Shown: positions 9,460 to 18,319 of the stretch, in pieces
Position numbering within the stretch: position 1 is the stretch's first letter
How the letters are laid out: the number at the start of each line of letters is the position of its first letter
Origin: Noviherbaspirillum pedocola
GTDB lineage: Bacteria > Pseudomonadota > Gammaproteobacteria > Burkholderiales > Burkholderiaceae_D
Length of the DNA: 64,000 nucleotides
Reading direction: 5' to 3'
Assembly: GCF_016632335.1 (NCBI RefSeq)
Contig: NZ_JAEPBG010000003.1
Location: 124,001 to 188,000, forward strand
The notes under the pieces: generated by a model
The model's database searches: none
What the model saw: the letters and a program-made list of their open reading frames with translations, nothing else
What the model was told of the DNA's origin: nothing
Made by a program: the position numbers and the translations under genes

Positions 9460-11055
9460 ATGAGCACCGTAGTCGCTGATCACACGCATGAGCATGGCCA
9501 CGACCACGCGCATGACCATCCGCATGGCTGGCGCCGCTGGCTGTTCGCCACCAACCACAAGGACATCGGTACGCTGTACCTGTGGTTCTCGTTCATCATG
9601 CTGCTCTCGGGCGGCGTGCTGGCGCTGATGATCCGCAGTGAACTGTTCCAGCCCGGCCTGCAACTGTTCCGTCCCGAATTCTTCAACCAGCTGACCACGA
9701 TGCATGGCCTCGTGATGGTGTTCGGCGCGATCATGCCGGCCTTCGTCGGCTTCGCCAACTGGATGATTCCGCTGCAGATCGGCGCTTCCGACATGGCATT
9801 CGCGCGCATGAACAACTTCTCGTTCTGGCTGCTGCCGCCGGCGGCGCTGCTGCTGGCCGGTTCCTTCCTCGCGCCGGGCGGCGCCACCGCCGCCGGCTGG
9901 ACGCTGTATGCGCCGCTGTCCACGCAGATGGGCCCGGGCATGGACATGGCGATCTTCGCGATGCACATCATGGGCGCGTCGTCGATCATGGGCTCGATCA
10001 ACATTATCGTCACCATCCTGAACATGCGCGCGCCGGGCATGACGCTGATGAAGATGCCGATGTTCTGCTGGACCTGGCTCATCACCGCCTACCTGCTCAT
10101 CGCCGTGATGCCGGTGCTGGCTGGCGCGATCACGATGACCCTGACCGACCGTCACTTCGGCACCTCGTTCTTCAATGCCGCCGGCGGCGGCGACCCGGTG
10201 ATGTACCAGCACATCTTCTGGTTCTTCGGCCATCCCGAGGTCTACATCATGATCCTGCCGGCCTTTGGCATCATCTCGCAGATCGTGCCTGCCTTCGCGC
10301 GCAAGCCGCTGTTCGGCTATGCATCGATGGTGTACGCGACCGCATCGATCGCGATCCTGTCCTTCATCGTCTGGGCGCATCACATGTTCACCACCGGCAT
10401 GCCGGTGACGGCGCAGCTGTTCTTCATGTACGCGACGATGCTCATCGCGGTGCCGACCGGCGTGAAGGTGTTCAACTGGGTGGCGACGATGTGGCGCGGT
10501 TCGATGACCTTCGAGACGCCGATGCTGTGGGCCGTCGGCTTCATCTTCGTGTTCACGATGGGCGGCTTCACCGGCCTGATCCTGGCCGTGACCCCGATCG
10601 ACATCCAGATGCAGGATACCTATTACGTGGTTGCGCACTTCCACTACGTGCTGGTTGCCGGCTCGCTGTTCGCCTTGTTCGCCGGCTTCTATTACTGGGG
10701 TCCGAAGTGGACCGGCCACATGTACAGCGAGTGGCGCGGCAAGTTCCACTTCTGGAATTCGCTGATCTGGTTCAACGTCGCCTTCTTCCCGATGCACTTC
10801 CTCGGCCTGGCCGGCATGCCGCGCCGCTATGCCGACTATCCGGCCCAGTTCACCGACTTCAACATGATCTCGACCATCGGCGCCTTCGGCTTCGGCCTGT
10901 CGCAGGTCTACTTCCTGTTCTTCGTGGTGCTGCCGACGATACGCGGCGGCGCCGCTGCGCCGGCCAAGCCGTGGGAAGGCGCGGAAGGCCTGGAATGGAC
11001 CGTGCCCAGCCCGGCGCCCTTCCATACCTTTGAAGAGCCGCCACTGGTCAAGTGA
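9460..11055 (+). CDS. ctaD: Cytochrome c oxidase subunit I
   Basis: Subunit I is the catalytic heart of the aa3 oxidase and holds heme a and the heme a3-CuB site. The 531-residue protein has twelve hydrophobic segments. Heme and copper ligands are recognisable in [24 protein letters not shown] (CuB His and cross-linked Tyr), [12 protein letters not shown] and [10 protein letters not shown]. The first 25 residues are unusually histidine-rich (nine His before NHKDIGT). A GGAGAGACGAG ribosome site precedes the ATG. The stop overlaps the next potential ATG (TGATG). Confidence 0.98.
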   Translation: MSTVVADHTHEHGHDHAHDHPHGWRRWLFATNHKDIGTLYLWFSFIMLLSGGVLALMIRSELFQPGLQLFRPEFFNQLTTMHGLVMVFGAIMPAFVGFANWMIPLQIGASDMAFARMNNFSFWLLPPAALLLAGSFLAPGGATAAGWTLYAPLSTQMGPGMDMAIFAMHIMGASSIMGSINIIVTILNMRAPGMTLMKMPMFCWTWLITAYLLIAVMPVLAGAITMTLTDRHFGTSFFNAAGGGDPVMYQHIFWFFGHPEVYIMILPAFGIISQIVPAFARKPLFGYASMVYATASIAILSFIVWAHHMFTTGMPVTAQLFFMYATMLIAVPTGVKVFNWVATMWRGSMTFETPMLWAVGFIFVFTMGGFTGLILAVTPIDIQMQDTYYVVAHFHYVLVAGSLFALFAGFYYWGPKWTGHMYSEWRGKFHFWNSLIWFNVAFFPMHFLGLAGMPRRYADYPAQFTDFNMISTIGAFGFGLSQVYFLFFVVLPTIRGGAAAPAKPWEGAEGLEWTVPSPAPFHTFEEPPLVK

Positions 11056-11099
11056 TGAAAAGGAGCATGGCGGGCCTAGGCCCGCCGGCACAGACAAGC

Positions 11100-11207
11100 A
11101 TGTCCGAGAACAAGAAGTCCCAGAATGTCAGGACCGCGCTGATCCTGGCACTGATCGCAGCCGGCTTCTTCGTCGCGGTCTTTGTCAAGCGCATCTGGTT
11201 TAGCTGA
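11100..11207 (+). CDS. Small cytochrome oxidase assembly membrane peptide (35 aa)
   Basis: The peptide starts MSENKKSQNVRTALILALI and ends VKRIWFS. A charged head is followed by one hydrophobic helix and a basic tail, an N-in single-pass layout. Similar very short proteins lie between ctaD and ctaG in many Burkholderiales and are annotated as cytochrome oxidase small assembly proteins. In-frame ATGs at 11055 (overlapping the ctaD stop) and 11067 could lengthen it to 50 or 46 residues. It is too short for most gene callers, but position and composition support it. Confidence 0.72.
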   Translation: MSENKKSQNVRTALILALIAAGFFVAVFVKRIWFS

Positions 11208-11236
11208 ATAGCTGATTAGCTGAAGGTTTGGCCGAA

Positions 11237-11797
11237 ATGACACGTCGCGGCGAACAACATCGCAACCGCAAGCTCAATGCCCAGGTGCTCGCCAAGCTGG
11301 TCGTGGTGGCCGTGCTGATGTTTGGTTTCGGTTATGCGCTGATCCCGGTCTACCGGCAGATCTGCGAGCTGACCGGCATCAATCAGCTGACGCAGAAGGA
11401 TGCGTCGGTCGCGCCGGTGGACAATACCCAGATCGACCGCAGCCGCACGATCACGGTTGAATTCGACGCAAATGCGCAGGGGCCGTGGCGCTTCCGGCCG
11501 GTGGTGGCGAGCATGCAGGTGCATCCGGGCGAGATGGCGCAGGTGACTTACGAGGTGGTCAATACCCAGGATCGCACCGTGAGCGCGCAGGCAATACCGA
11601 GCTATGCGCCGCAACAGGCAGGCAGCCATTTCAAGAAGCTCGAGTGTTTCTGCTTCCAGCAGCAGACCCTGAAGCCGCATGAAGCCAAGCAGATGCCGGT
11701 GGTGTTCTATGTCGACAAGTCGCTGCCGAAGGATGTGAAGACGATCACGCTGTCCTATACCTTCTTCGAGGTGGGCGGCTCCGGGAAATCCGGCTGA
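11237..11797 (+). CDS. ctaG: Cytochrome c oxidase assembly protein CtaG/Cox11
   Basis: CtaG (Cox11) delivers copper to the CuB site of subunit I. The 186-residue protein has one N-terminal membrane helix (about residues 19-40), a beta-rich periplasmic domain and the Cu(I)-binding motif ECFCFQQQTLKP. The conserved SYTFF segment is near the C-terminus. GAAGG at 11222 is a suitable ribosome site for the ATG at 11237; a TTG at 11228 is less likely. Its stop overlaps the start of the next gene by one base (TGATG). Confidence 0.96.
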   Translation: MTRRGEQHRNRKLNAQVLAKLVVVAVLMFGFGYALIPVYRQICELTGINQLTQKDASVAPVDNTQIDRSRTITVEFDANAQGPWRFRPVVASMQVHPGEMAQVTYEVVNTQDRTVSAQAIPSYAPQQAGSHFKKLECFCFQQQTLKPHEAKQMPVVFYVDKSLPKDVKTITLSYTFFEVGGSGKSG

Positions 11798-12024
11798 TGG
11801 ACGAACATGAACAGCCGCGGCCGCCGCATCGGCCTGCGTCCTTTCTGGCAACGATGAAGGCGGTGTTCTGGTCCTTCTTCGGCGTGCGCAAGCGGCGCGA
11901 TTACGAAAGCGATGCGACGCATCTGAACCCGGTGCATGTGATCATCGCCGGCGTGATTGGCGCGGCAGCCTTTGTTGCAATACTGATTTTGATTGTGAAG
12001 ATGGTGGTGGCGAAGTCAGCCTGA
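11797..12024 (+). CDS. DUF2970 single-pass membrane protein
   Basis: This 75-residue protein is polar and proline-rich at the start, has a basic middle (GVRKRRDYESD) and one C-terminal transmembrane helix (about 48-71, HVIIAGVIGAAAFVAILILI). It matches DUF2970, a small family found in oxidase operons between ctaG and coxC. Its role is not known. Start-stop overlap with ctaG and the coxC start 30 bases downstream place it firmly in the operon. Confidence 0.9.
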   Translation: MDEHEQPRPPHRPASFLATMKAVFWSFFGVRKRRDYESDATHLNPVHVIIAGVIGAAAFVAILILIVKMVVAKSA

Positions 12025-12053
12025 ACTGATATCGGAGACACAAGGAGAGGGAA

Positions 12054-12914
12054 ATGAGTGTTCAACAAGGCAAGGTGCCGTATTACTTCGTGCCCGGTCC
12101 GTCGCGCTGGCCGATCCTGGCCGGTATGTCGCTGCTCATCACCATGATCGGCGCATCGGGCTGGGTCAACGGCACCGCGTGGGGGCCGTATGTGAACCTG
12201 TTCGGCGTGCTGTGCGTGCTGGTCGTGCTGTACGGCTGGTTCGGCGACGCGATCTCGGAATCCGAGGGCGGGCTGTACGGCAAGCGCGTCGATGTGTCCT
12301 ACCGCTGGAGCATGAGCTGGTTCATCTTCTCCGAAGTGATGTTCTTCGCCGCCTTCTTCGGCGCGCTGTTCTACGCCCGCACTATCACGATGCCCTGGCT
12401 CGCCGACCTAGACCACAAGCTGCTGTGGCCAGACTTCTCCGGGCAGTGGGGCAATGCCGGCCCGGCCGGCACCGTGGAAAGCTTCCGCACGATGGGGCCG
12501 TTCCCGATCCCGACGATCAATACCGCGCTGCTGCTGACCTCCGGCGTGACCATCACCATCGCCCACCATGCGCTGCGCGCCGGCCATCGTGCCAAGACGG
12601 CGTTCTGGCTGTTCTGCACCATTCTGCTCGGCGCCGTCTTCCTGTGCTTCCAGGGCTACGAGTATTACCATGCCTACCATGAGCTGAACCTGAAGCTGTC
12701 TTCCGGCATCTTCGGCTCGACCTTCTTCATGCTGACTGGTTTCCACGGCTTTCACGTGACCCTGGGCGCGATCATGCTGTCGGTGGTGCTATACCGGGTG
12801 ATGAAGGGGCATTTCACCCCCGAACATCACTTCGCCTTTGAAGGCGCGGCCTGGTACTGGCACTTCGTCGACGTCGTGTGGCTGGGCCTGTATGTGGTGG
12901 TGTACTGGCTGTAA
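12054..12914 (+). CDS. ctaE: Cytochrome c oxidase subunit III
   Basis: Subunit III stabilises the oxidase core and lies beside the proton-uptake path. The 286-residue protein has about seven hydrophobic segments, the family sequences MSWFIFSEVMFFAAFFGALF and LTGFHGFHVTLGA, and ends with HFVDVVWLGLYVVVYWL, a typical C-terminus. A strong AAGGAG ribosome site precedes the ATG. The gene ends 38 bases before a palindromic repeat. Confidence 0.97.
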   Translation: MSVQQGKVPYYFVPGPSRWPILAGMSLLITMIGASGWVNGTAWGPYVNLFGVLCVLVVLYGWFGDAISESEGGLYGKRVDVSYRWSMSWFIFSEVMFFAAFFGALFYARTITMPWLADLDHKLLWPDFSGQWGNAGPAGTVESFRTMGPFPIPTINTALLLTSGVTITIAHHALRAGHRAKTAFWLFCTILLGAVFLCFQGYEYYHAYHELNLKLSSGIFGSTFFMLTGFHGFHVTLGAIMLSVVLYRVMKGHFTPEHHFAFEGAAWYWHFVDVVWLGLYVVVYWL

Positions 12915-12952
12915 GGCGGGGCGAGTAGCAGCAACCCTTGGCGCAAGATTCT

Positions 12953-13020
12953 CGTAGGGTGGGCGCAGCCCACGCGTCTGATCGCATAACGATGAGCGCG
13001 TGGGCTGCGCCCACCCTACG
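12953..13020. repeat. Palindromic intergenic repeat, copy 3 (GTAGGGTGGGC type)
   Basis: CGTAGGGTGGGCGCAGCCCACG at 12953 pairs exactly with CGTGGGCTGCGCCCACCCTACG ending at 13020, around a short unpaired centre. The right arm is identical to that of the copy at 4734. It lies between the convergent ctaE and twin-transmembrane genes and may act as a two-way transcription end. Confidence 0.92.
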
Positions 13021-13035
13021 TTTCCTTTGCGGAGA

Positions 13036-13242
13036 TCAACGAAAACCGATCCCGGTCGGCGTGATGTATCCAAGCTGATGCAACACCAGTATCAGGATGA
13101 ACAGCGCGATGGAAAAGCCAACCCGGAAAGCCAGCGCCCGTACCGTCCGGTTGCTCGCGCCCTTGTCGCGCATCAGGAAAAACAGGGCAGATGCAAGGCT
13201 GCCAATGATCAGGATGAAAGCGATGGCGACGAAGATTTTCAT
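13036..13242 (-). CDS. Twin transmembrane protein (DUF2909)
   Basis: This 68-residue protein has two hydrophobic helices (about 3-24 and 41-60) joined by a basic loop MRDKGASNRTVRA. It matches the small twin-transmembrane DUF2909 family, which typically lies next to surf1 on the opposite strand in betaproteobacterial oxidase clusters. It was found as the C-terminal end of a longer antisense reading frame; the ATG at 13242 is chosen because sequence before it is antisense to surf1. Function unknown; an oxidase assembly role is inferred from location. Confidence 0.85.
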   Translation of the reverse strand: MKIFVAIAFILIIGSLASALFFLMRDKGASNRTVRALAFRVGFSIALFILILVLHQLGYITPTGIGFR

Positions 13243-13305
13243 GGCTGGGCAGAGCGCCGTTGTTGGGGTGGCAAACGCGGCAGTGGTTTGCGGAAAAACA
13301 TTGTA

Positions 13306-14040
13306 ATGCGATTCCGCTGGCTGCCTTTTCTCGCCACGGCGCTGGTTGCGGCGATCGGCATCGCGCTCGGGCAGTGGCAGCTGCACCGCGCAGCGGCGAA
13401 GGACGCCATCGCAACTCGCATCGCCACGCGCGCCGCAGCGGAACCGATCAGTCTGGACGCGCCGGTGCGCGATGCGCAAGCATTCGAGTTCCGCCGCGTC
13501 CGCCTGCGCGGTGAGTTTCAGCCGAAGTGGACGGTGTATCTCGACAACCGTCCGCACCATGGCATCGCCGGCTTTGAAGTGCTCACCCCATTGAAATTTG
13601 CCGGAAGCAACCGACATATCCTGGTGGACCGAGGGTGGGTGGCGCGTGATCCGGCGGACAGGACCCGCCTGCCGCGGATCGATACGCCTTCGGGCACGGT
13701 CGAGATCGAAGGCATCGCGCGCCTGCATGCCAGCCATCTGCTGCAGCTCGGCCGTGCGGCCACGGTAACGCCGGGCGCTATCGTGCAGAATATCGAGCCC
13801 GAGGAATTCGCCCGCGCAAGCGGACTTCCGACCGAGCCGCTTGTCATCGATCAGACCGGCGCAAGCAGCGATGGCCTGGCGCGCGACTGGAGCATGGCGC
13901 AGGACATGGGTGGCGACAGGCACCGCGCCTATGCCTTCCAGTGGTATGCACTGGCTGCCACCGCGATCATCTTTTTCCTTGTCACAGGACGCAAACGTGC
14001 AAGCAAGCCCAAGCGGAACCCGGACGGTTCCGAAACGTGA
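13306..14040 (+). CDS. SURF1 family cytochrome oxidase biogenesis protein
   Basis: SURF1 helps insert heme a into subunit I. The 244-residue protein has the classic layout: an N-terminal helix (about 3-20), a large periplasmic domain and a C-terminal helix (about 210-228, YALAATAIIFFLVTG). Conserved segments include GQWQLHRAAAKDA after the first helix, VYLDNRPHHGIAGFEVLTPL and ILVDRGWV. No strong ribosome site precedes the ATG. The gene overlaps the next one by about 44 bases. Confidence 0.94.
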   Translation: MRFRWLPFLATALVAAIGIALGQWQLHRAAAKDAIATRIATRAAAEPISLDAPVRDAQAFEFRRVRLRGEFQPKWTVYLDNRPHHGIAGFEVLTPLKFAGSNRHILVDRGWVARDPADRTRLPRIDTPSGTVEIEGIARLHASHLLQLGRAATVTPGAIVQNIEPEEFARASGLPTEPLVIDQTGASSDGLARDWSMAQDMGGDRHRAYAFQWYALAATAIIFFLVTGRKRASKPKRNPDGSET

Positions 14041-14602
14041 ACGCTGGAAGCTGTGGGCCATTATCCTGGTCTGCGCAGCACCGGCAATCGCTTCCTATCT
14101 CAGCTATTACGTGATCAAGCCGCAGGGCCGCAACAACTACGGCGACCTGCTTGATCCACGCCGTTATCCGATTCCGGATCTGGCCGCGACCACGCTCGAC
14201 GGCAAGCCGGCATCGCTGAAGGATTACCGCGGTAAATGGATACTGCTCGATGTCGGCAGCGGCGACTGCGATGCGGCTTGTCAAAAGCGGCTTTACTACA
14301 CCCGTCAGCTGCGTCTCGCGCAGGGCAAGGAAATGGACCGCATCGAGCGGGTATGGCTGATCACCGACGACAAGCCGGTCGACACCATGCTGATCCGCGA
14401 ATACGACGGCATGCGCATGCTGCGCGTCGATGCAGCGAAGGTGCAGTCCTGGCTGCCGGCGCAAACGGGCGCCATGCCGGCCGAGCATATGTACATCATC
14501 GATCCGCTCGGCAACCTGATGATGCGATTTCCGCGCGATGCCGATCCGAACAAGGTGAAGAAGGACATTGCGAAGCTGCTGCGCGCATCGAGCATAGGAT
14601 AG
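13997..14602 (+). CDS. SCO-like thioredoxin-fold membrane protein, oxidase assembly
   Basis: This 201-residue protein has a basic N-terminus, one membrane helix (about 17-38) and a thioredoxin-like periplasmic domain. GSGDCDAACQKRLYYTRQLR carries a CXXXC pair placed as in SCO proteins after the LKDYRGKWILLDV strand, so copper or thiol chemistry is plausible. Burkholderiales homologues are often labelled as oxidase subunit I biogenesis proteins. The GTG at 13997 is proposed as start; ORF sequence upstream is out-of-phase surf1. A canonical SCO is encoded further down at 16655, so the cluster has two related proteins. Confidence 0.8.
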   Translation: MQASPSGTRTVPKRERWKLWAIILVCAAPAIASYLSYYVIKPQGRNNYGDLLDPRRYPIPDLAATTLDGKPASLKDYRGKWILLDVGSGDCDAACQKRLYYTRQLRLAQGKEMDRIERVWLITDDKPVDTMLIREYDGMRMLRVDAAKVQSWLPAQTGAMPAEHMYIIDPLGNLMMRFPRDADPNKVKKDIAKLLRASSIG

Positions 14603-14606
14603 GAGC

Positions 14607-15731
14607 ATGCTGATACAACTCGCCGTGATGGGCTTGCTGGCCGCGCTGCTGCCGCTGTCCGTCGTCTGGGCATCGAAAGATGCGAACAAGAACCGCAAGC
14701 TGGCCTGGGTCACGCTGTTCCTGACTTTCGACCTGATCATGTTCGGCGCCTTCACCCGGCTTACCGATTCCGGCCTCGGGTGCCCGGACTGGCCGGGCTG
14801 CTATGGCCACGCGAACCCGCTGCAGGCGCATGGGCATATTTCTGCGGCCGAAGCCGCGATGCCGCATGGGCCGGTGACTGTCGTCAAGGCCTGGATCGAG
14901 ATGATCCACCGCTATGTCGCTATGGGCGTGGGTGTGCTGATCATTTCCCTGATGGTGGTGGCGTGGCTGCGCTGGTGGCGTTCCGATCGGCGCGCGCGGG
15001 ATGCGTCGCCCTGGCTGGCCAGCGCTTTGTTCGGCTTCGTCTGCCTGCAGGGCGCCTTCGGCGCGTGGACGGTGACGATGAAGCTGCAGCCGGTGATCGT
15101 GACCATCCATCTGCTGTTGGGCATGACGCTATTGGCCCTGTTGACGTGGCTTGCCGCGCGTCAAAGTCATCATGATCCGGTTGGCGCAGGCGCTGCGCGG
15201 TTGCGGCTTGCTGCCGGCATCGGCCTGGCGCTGGTAGCCACACAAATCGCGCTCGGCGGCTGGGTCAGCACCAATTACGCGACGCTGGCCTGCACCGACT
15301 TCCCGCTGTGCCATGGACAAGTGGTGCCGGAGATGAATTTCGCCCAGGGCTTCACGCTGTGGCGCAAGCTTGGCATGAGTGCCGACGGTGAATATCTGCC
15401 GTTCTCGGCACTGACCGCCATTCATTGGACGCACCGTTGCTTCGCCTTCGTCGTTTTCTTCTACACCGTTTGGCTTGCGCACCGGGCGCTGCGCATCGAT
15501 GGTTTGCGCAAGACCGGGCGTTGGCTGCTGATTGCCATCACGCTGCAGCTGTGCACCGGCATCGCCACCGTGTACCTGAACTGGCCGCTGCTGCTGGCGG
15601 TGATGCACAACGGCGGAGCGGCGCTGCTGGTACTTTTGATGGTCATGGTAAACTTCAAGGCCCGTTTGGGAGCGCTGGCGCCGGCCGAGCTGCCGGCAGG
15701 CGCCTCCGCCCGCAAAGCCTTTCCCGCCTGA
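14607..15731 (+). CDS. ctaA: Heme A synthase CtaA/Cox15
   Basis: CtaA oxidises the C8 methyl of heme O to the formyl of heme A. The 374-residue protein has eight hydrophobic segments. Heme ligands and family sequences are visible: [53 protein letters not shown] (cysteine-containing loop) and [12 protein letters not shown]. It starts four bases after the SCO-like gene with a GGAG ribosome site. Confidence 0.95.
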   Translation: MLIQLAVMGLLAALLPLSVVWASKDANKNRKLAWVTLFLTFDLIMFGAFTRLTDSGLGCPDWPGCYGHANPLQAHGHISAAEAAMPHGPVTVVKAWIEMIHRYVAMGVGVLIISLMVVAWLRWWRSDRRARDASPWLASALFGFVCLQGAFGAWTVTMKLQPVIVTIHLLLGMTLLALLTWLAARQSHHDPVGAGAARLRLAAGIGLALVATQIALGGWVSTNYATLACTDFPLCHGQVVPEMNFAQGFTLWRKLGMSADGEYLPFSALTAIHWTHRCFAFVVFFYTVWLAHRALRIDGLRKTGRWLLIAITLQLCTGIATVYLNWPLLLAVMHNGGAALLVLLMVMVNFKARLGALAPAELPAGASARKAFPA

Positions 15732-15762
15732 ACCTGTTCCCGCCTCATGGATGATTCCAAGC

Positions 15763-16647
15763 ATGACGACGCTCACGATGACACCTAACCGCATTGCGCA
15801 ATACTGGGCGCTGACCAAGCCTCGGGTGACGCAACTGGCAGTGTTCTGCGCCGTCATCGGCATGTTCCTCGCCTCGCCAAGTCTGCCTGACTGGCATGTG
15901 GTAGTGGCTGCCACGATCGGCATCTGGCTGCTCGCCGGCGCAGCCTTCGCGGTGAATTGCCTGGTTGAACGTGAAATCGATTCGCGCATGGCGCGCACCG
16001 CGCGCCGGCCGATGGCCCGCGGCGAAATCACGGTGCCGCAGACGCTGCTGTTCTCGGGCGTGATCGGCGGTGCCGGCATGTGGGTGCTGTACACGCTGGT
16101 CAATCCGCTGACGATGTGGCTGACCTTCGCCACCTTCGTCGGCTACGCGGTGATTTACACCATTGTGCTGAAGCCGGCCACGCCGCAAAACATCGTCATC
16201 GGCGGCCTCTCCGGCGCGATGCCGCCGGCGCTGGGCTGGGCGGCGGTTGCGAACGATGTGCCGATGCAGGCATGGATCCTGGTGCTGATCATCTTCGTCT
16301 GGACGCCGCCGCATTTCTGGGCGCTGGCGCTGTACCGTCGCGACGATTATGCAAAGTCCGGACTGCCGATGCTGCCGATTACGCATGGCATGAAGATCAC
16401 CCAGTTGCATGTGCTGCTGTATACCATCGCGCTGGTCGCGACGACGGTGCTGCCTTTCGCAGTCGGTATGAGCGGCCTGATCTACCTCGTCTGCGCCGCC
16501 GTGCTCGGTGGCATCTTCCTGCGCTATTCGTGGCTGGTGTACAGACATTACAGTGACGTCGTCTCGCGCAAGACCTTTGCCTATTCGATTGTCTATCTGT
16601 CGCTGCTGTTCGCGGCATTGCTGGTCGATCACTACCTGCGCTTCTGA
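15763..16647 (+). CDS. ctaB: Protoheme IX farnesyltransferase CtaB/CyoE
   Basis: CtaB adds the farnesyl chain to heme B to give heme O, the substrate of CtaA. The protein is a polytopic UbiA-family prenyltransferase with [10 protein letters not shown] at the start, the allylic-diphosphate motif [20 protein letters not shown], and the second-loop [19 protein letters not shown]. The ATG at 15763 ([15 protein letters not shown]) fits family N-termini; ATG 15751 would add four residues. No clear ribosome site is present for either, so translation may be coupled to ctaA. Confidence 0.95.
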   Translation: MTTLTMTPNRIAQYWALTKPRVTQLAVFCAVIGMFLASPSLPDWHVVVAATIGIWLLAGAAFAVNCLVEREIDSRMARTARRPMARGEITVPQTLLFSGVIGGAGMWVLYTLVNPLTMWLTFATFVGYAVIYTIVLKPATPQNIVIGGLSGAMPPALGWAAVANDVPMQAWILVLIIFVWTPPHFWALALYRRDDYAKSGLPMLPITHGMKITQLHVLLYTIALVATTVLPFAVGMSGLIYLVCAAVLGGIFLRYSWLVYRHYSDVVSRKTFAYSIVYLSLLFAALLVDHYLRF

Positions 16648-16654
16648 CTCCTTC

Positions 16655-17269
16655 ATGCGATTCCTTCTTCCCGCGCTCCTGCTGCTGGCCGTGCTTGCAG
16701 GCTGCTCCGACCGCGCCGGTGACGGCAAGCCGGCCGCAGCATCGTCCCAAGCGCAATTCCGCAATACCGATGTCACTGGGCTGGGTTATGCACGCGATTT
16801 CACGCTGACCGACCAGAACGGCAAGCCACGCACGCTTGCCGACTTCCGCGGCAAGGCAGTCGTGGTGTTCTTTGGTTATACCCATTGCCCGGATGTATGC
16901 CCGACAACGATGGCGGAAATGGCCGGCGTGATGAAGGAGTTGGGGCCACAGGCCGATCGGGTACAGGTGTTATTTATCACGCTGGACCCGGCGCGCGACA
17001 CGCCCGAGGTGCTGAAGGCGTATGTTCCGGCTTTCGACCCGCGTTTTCTCGGGCTCTCCGGCAGCCAGGAGCAGATCGATGCGGTGGCCAAGGAATTCCG
17101 GGTGTTCTATCAGAAAGTGCCGGGCAAAGAGCCGGGCAGCTATACGCTCGACCATACTGCGGGCAGCTACGTATTTGACCCCCAGGGCAGGGTGCGCTTG
17201 TTCGTGCGGCACGGCCAGGGACCCGAGCCGATTGCGCATGATCTGAAGCTGCTGCTTGCCGCTCCGTAA
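16655..17269 (+). CDS. SCO1/SenC copper chaperone lipoprotein
   Basis: SCO proteins metallate the CuA site of subunit II or reduce its cysteines. This 204-residue protein begins with a lipoprotein signal ending LAGC (lipidated Cys about 16). It has the thioredoxin-like SCO motif FFGYTHCPDVCPTTMAEM and the distal histidine in LDHTAGSYVFD. It is the last gene of the oxidase cluster and runs into a bidirectional terminator shared with rpoH. Confidence 0.95.
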   Translation: MRFLLPALLLLAVLAGCSDRAGDGKPAAASSQAQFRNTDVTGLGYARDFTLTDQNGKPRTLADFRGKAVVVFFGYTHCPDVCPTTMAEMAGVMKELGPQADRVQVLFITLDPARDTPEVLKAYVPAFDPRFLGLSGSQEQIDAVAKEFRVFYQKVPGKEPGSYTLDHTAGSYVFDPQGRVRLFVRHGQGPEPIAHDLKLLLAAP

Positions 17270-17296
17270 AGGGGGCGCCTCCTCGGCAAGCGCATG

Positions 17297-17332
17297 AAAA
17301 ACGCCATGGCCCCGAAGGGCACATGGCGTTTT
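17297..17332. terminator. Bidirectional rho-independent terminator between sco and rpoH
   Basis: AAAAACGCCATG (17297-17308) pairs with CATGGCGTTTT (17322-17332) around a GCCCCGAAGGGCA loop that can itself pair. An A-run on the left and T-run on the right give U-tracts in both directions, fitting the convergent sco and rpoH genes. Confidence 0.9.
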
Positions 17333-17350
17333 CTTTGCAGGCGAGCCGCG

Positions 17351-18250
17351 TCAGACGTATTCGGCGAGCGTGCCTTTCATCTTCTTCAGCGCAGCCGACT
17401 CAATCTGCCGGATGCGCTCGGCCGATACGCCGAATTCATCAGCCAGATCATGCAGCGTCGCGCCCGAGCCGTTGTCGTTTGCCAGCCAGCGCGCCTCAAC
17501 GATGCGGCGCGAGCGCGGGTCGAGCTTGTCCAGCGCATTGGCCAGGCCTTCGGATTGCAGCCGGTCGAACTGCTGGGCTTCCAGCACCCGGGTCGGCTCG
17601 GCGGCGTCAGTCGACAGATAATCGATAGGCGCGAAGCGGTCGTCGTCATCATCGCCCGGCGATTCCAGCGCGATATCGCGGCCGGACAGACGAGTCTCCA
17701 TTTCGACGACTTCTTCAGGCTTCACATTCAGCTTTTCAGCCAATTCCTTCACCTGTGCCGGACTCATCGAATCCAGGCCTTCCTTATGGCTGCGCAGATT
17801 GAAGAACAGCTTGCGTTGCGCCTTGGTCGTAGCCAGCTTCACCAGTCGCCAGTTCTTCAGAATGTACTCATGCATCTCGGCCTTGATCCAGTGCATCGCA
17901 TAGGACACAAGGCGCACGCCCTGGTCCGGATCGAAGCGCTTGACCGCCTTCATCAAGCCAATGTTGCCTTCCTGGATCAGGTCAGCATGCGGCAGGCCGT
18001 AGCCGAGGTAGCCGCGCGCAATCGATACCACCAGCCGAAGATGCGACAGCACCAAGCGCTGTGCAGCGGCAAGGTCACCATCACTGCGCCAGCGGCGTGC
18101 CAGCGAAATCTCTTCTTCCTGCGTCAGCATCGGCAGCCGGTTTACCGCGGAAATATAGGCGTCGATGTTGCCCAGATTGCCAGAGAAACCGAGGGCCAGC
18201 GCATTCTGACCTCGTGCAACCAATGCATCTGATGCAGTCGATGCTTCCAT
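17351..18250 (-). CDS. rpoH: RNA polymerase heat-shock sigma factor RpoH (sigma-32)
   Basis: RpoH directs RNA polymerase to heat-shock promoters. The 299-residue product has region 2 with VLSHLRLVVSIARGYLGYGL and the -10 recognition stretch RLVSYAMHWIKAEMHEYILK, the RpoH box QRKLFFNLR near 140, and region 4 helix-turn-helix LHDLADEFGVSAERIRQIES. The start at 18250 has a strong AAGGAGAAAG ribosome site; in-frame ATGs further up lack one. It follows ftsX on the same strand but has its own promoter with a CIRCE operator, so regulation appears separate from ftsEX. Confidence 0.97.
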   Translation of the reverse strand: MEASTASDALVARGQNALALGFSGNLGNIDAYISAVNRLPMLTQEEEISLARRWRSDGDLAAAQRLVLSHLRLVVSIARGYLGYGLPHADLIQEGNIGLMKAVKRFDPDQGVRLVSYAMHWIKAEMHEYILKNWRLVKLATTKAQRKLFFNLRSHKEGLDSMSPAQVKELAEKLNVKPEEVVEMETRLSGRDIALESPGDDDDDRFAPIDYLSTDAAEPTRVLEAQQFDRLQSEGLANALDKLDPRSRRIVEARWLANDNGSGATLHDLADEFGVSAERIRQIESAALKKMKGTLAEYV

Positions 18251-18310
18251 GCTTTCTCCTTGCTTCCTAGACATAGTGTCTGATGATGTAGAGCAACGCT
18301 TTGACGGCAT

Positions 18311-18319
18311 ATATTAGCA
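18311..18319 (-). promoter_or_regulatory. Extended -10 promoter of rpoH
   Basis: On the minus strand the sequence TGCTAATAT (18319 to 18311) is an extended -10 element (TGN plus TAATAT). Transcription would start near 18304, leaving about 54 bases of leader before the rpoH ATG. The TGCTAA part is also the promoter-proximal arm of the CIRCE palindrome. No good -35 box is seen, as expected for an extended -10 promoter. Confidence 0.6.

Noticed and set aside
8299-11097. 932-codon minus-strand open frame across coxB/ctaD
   Set aside because: It is antisense to two well-supported oxidase genes, is His/Arg/Gly heavy and resembles no family; such frames are common opposite high-GC genes.
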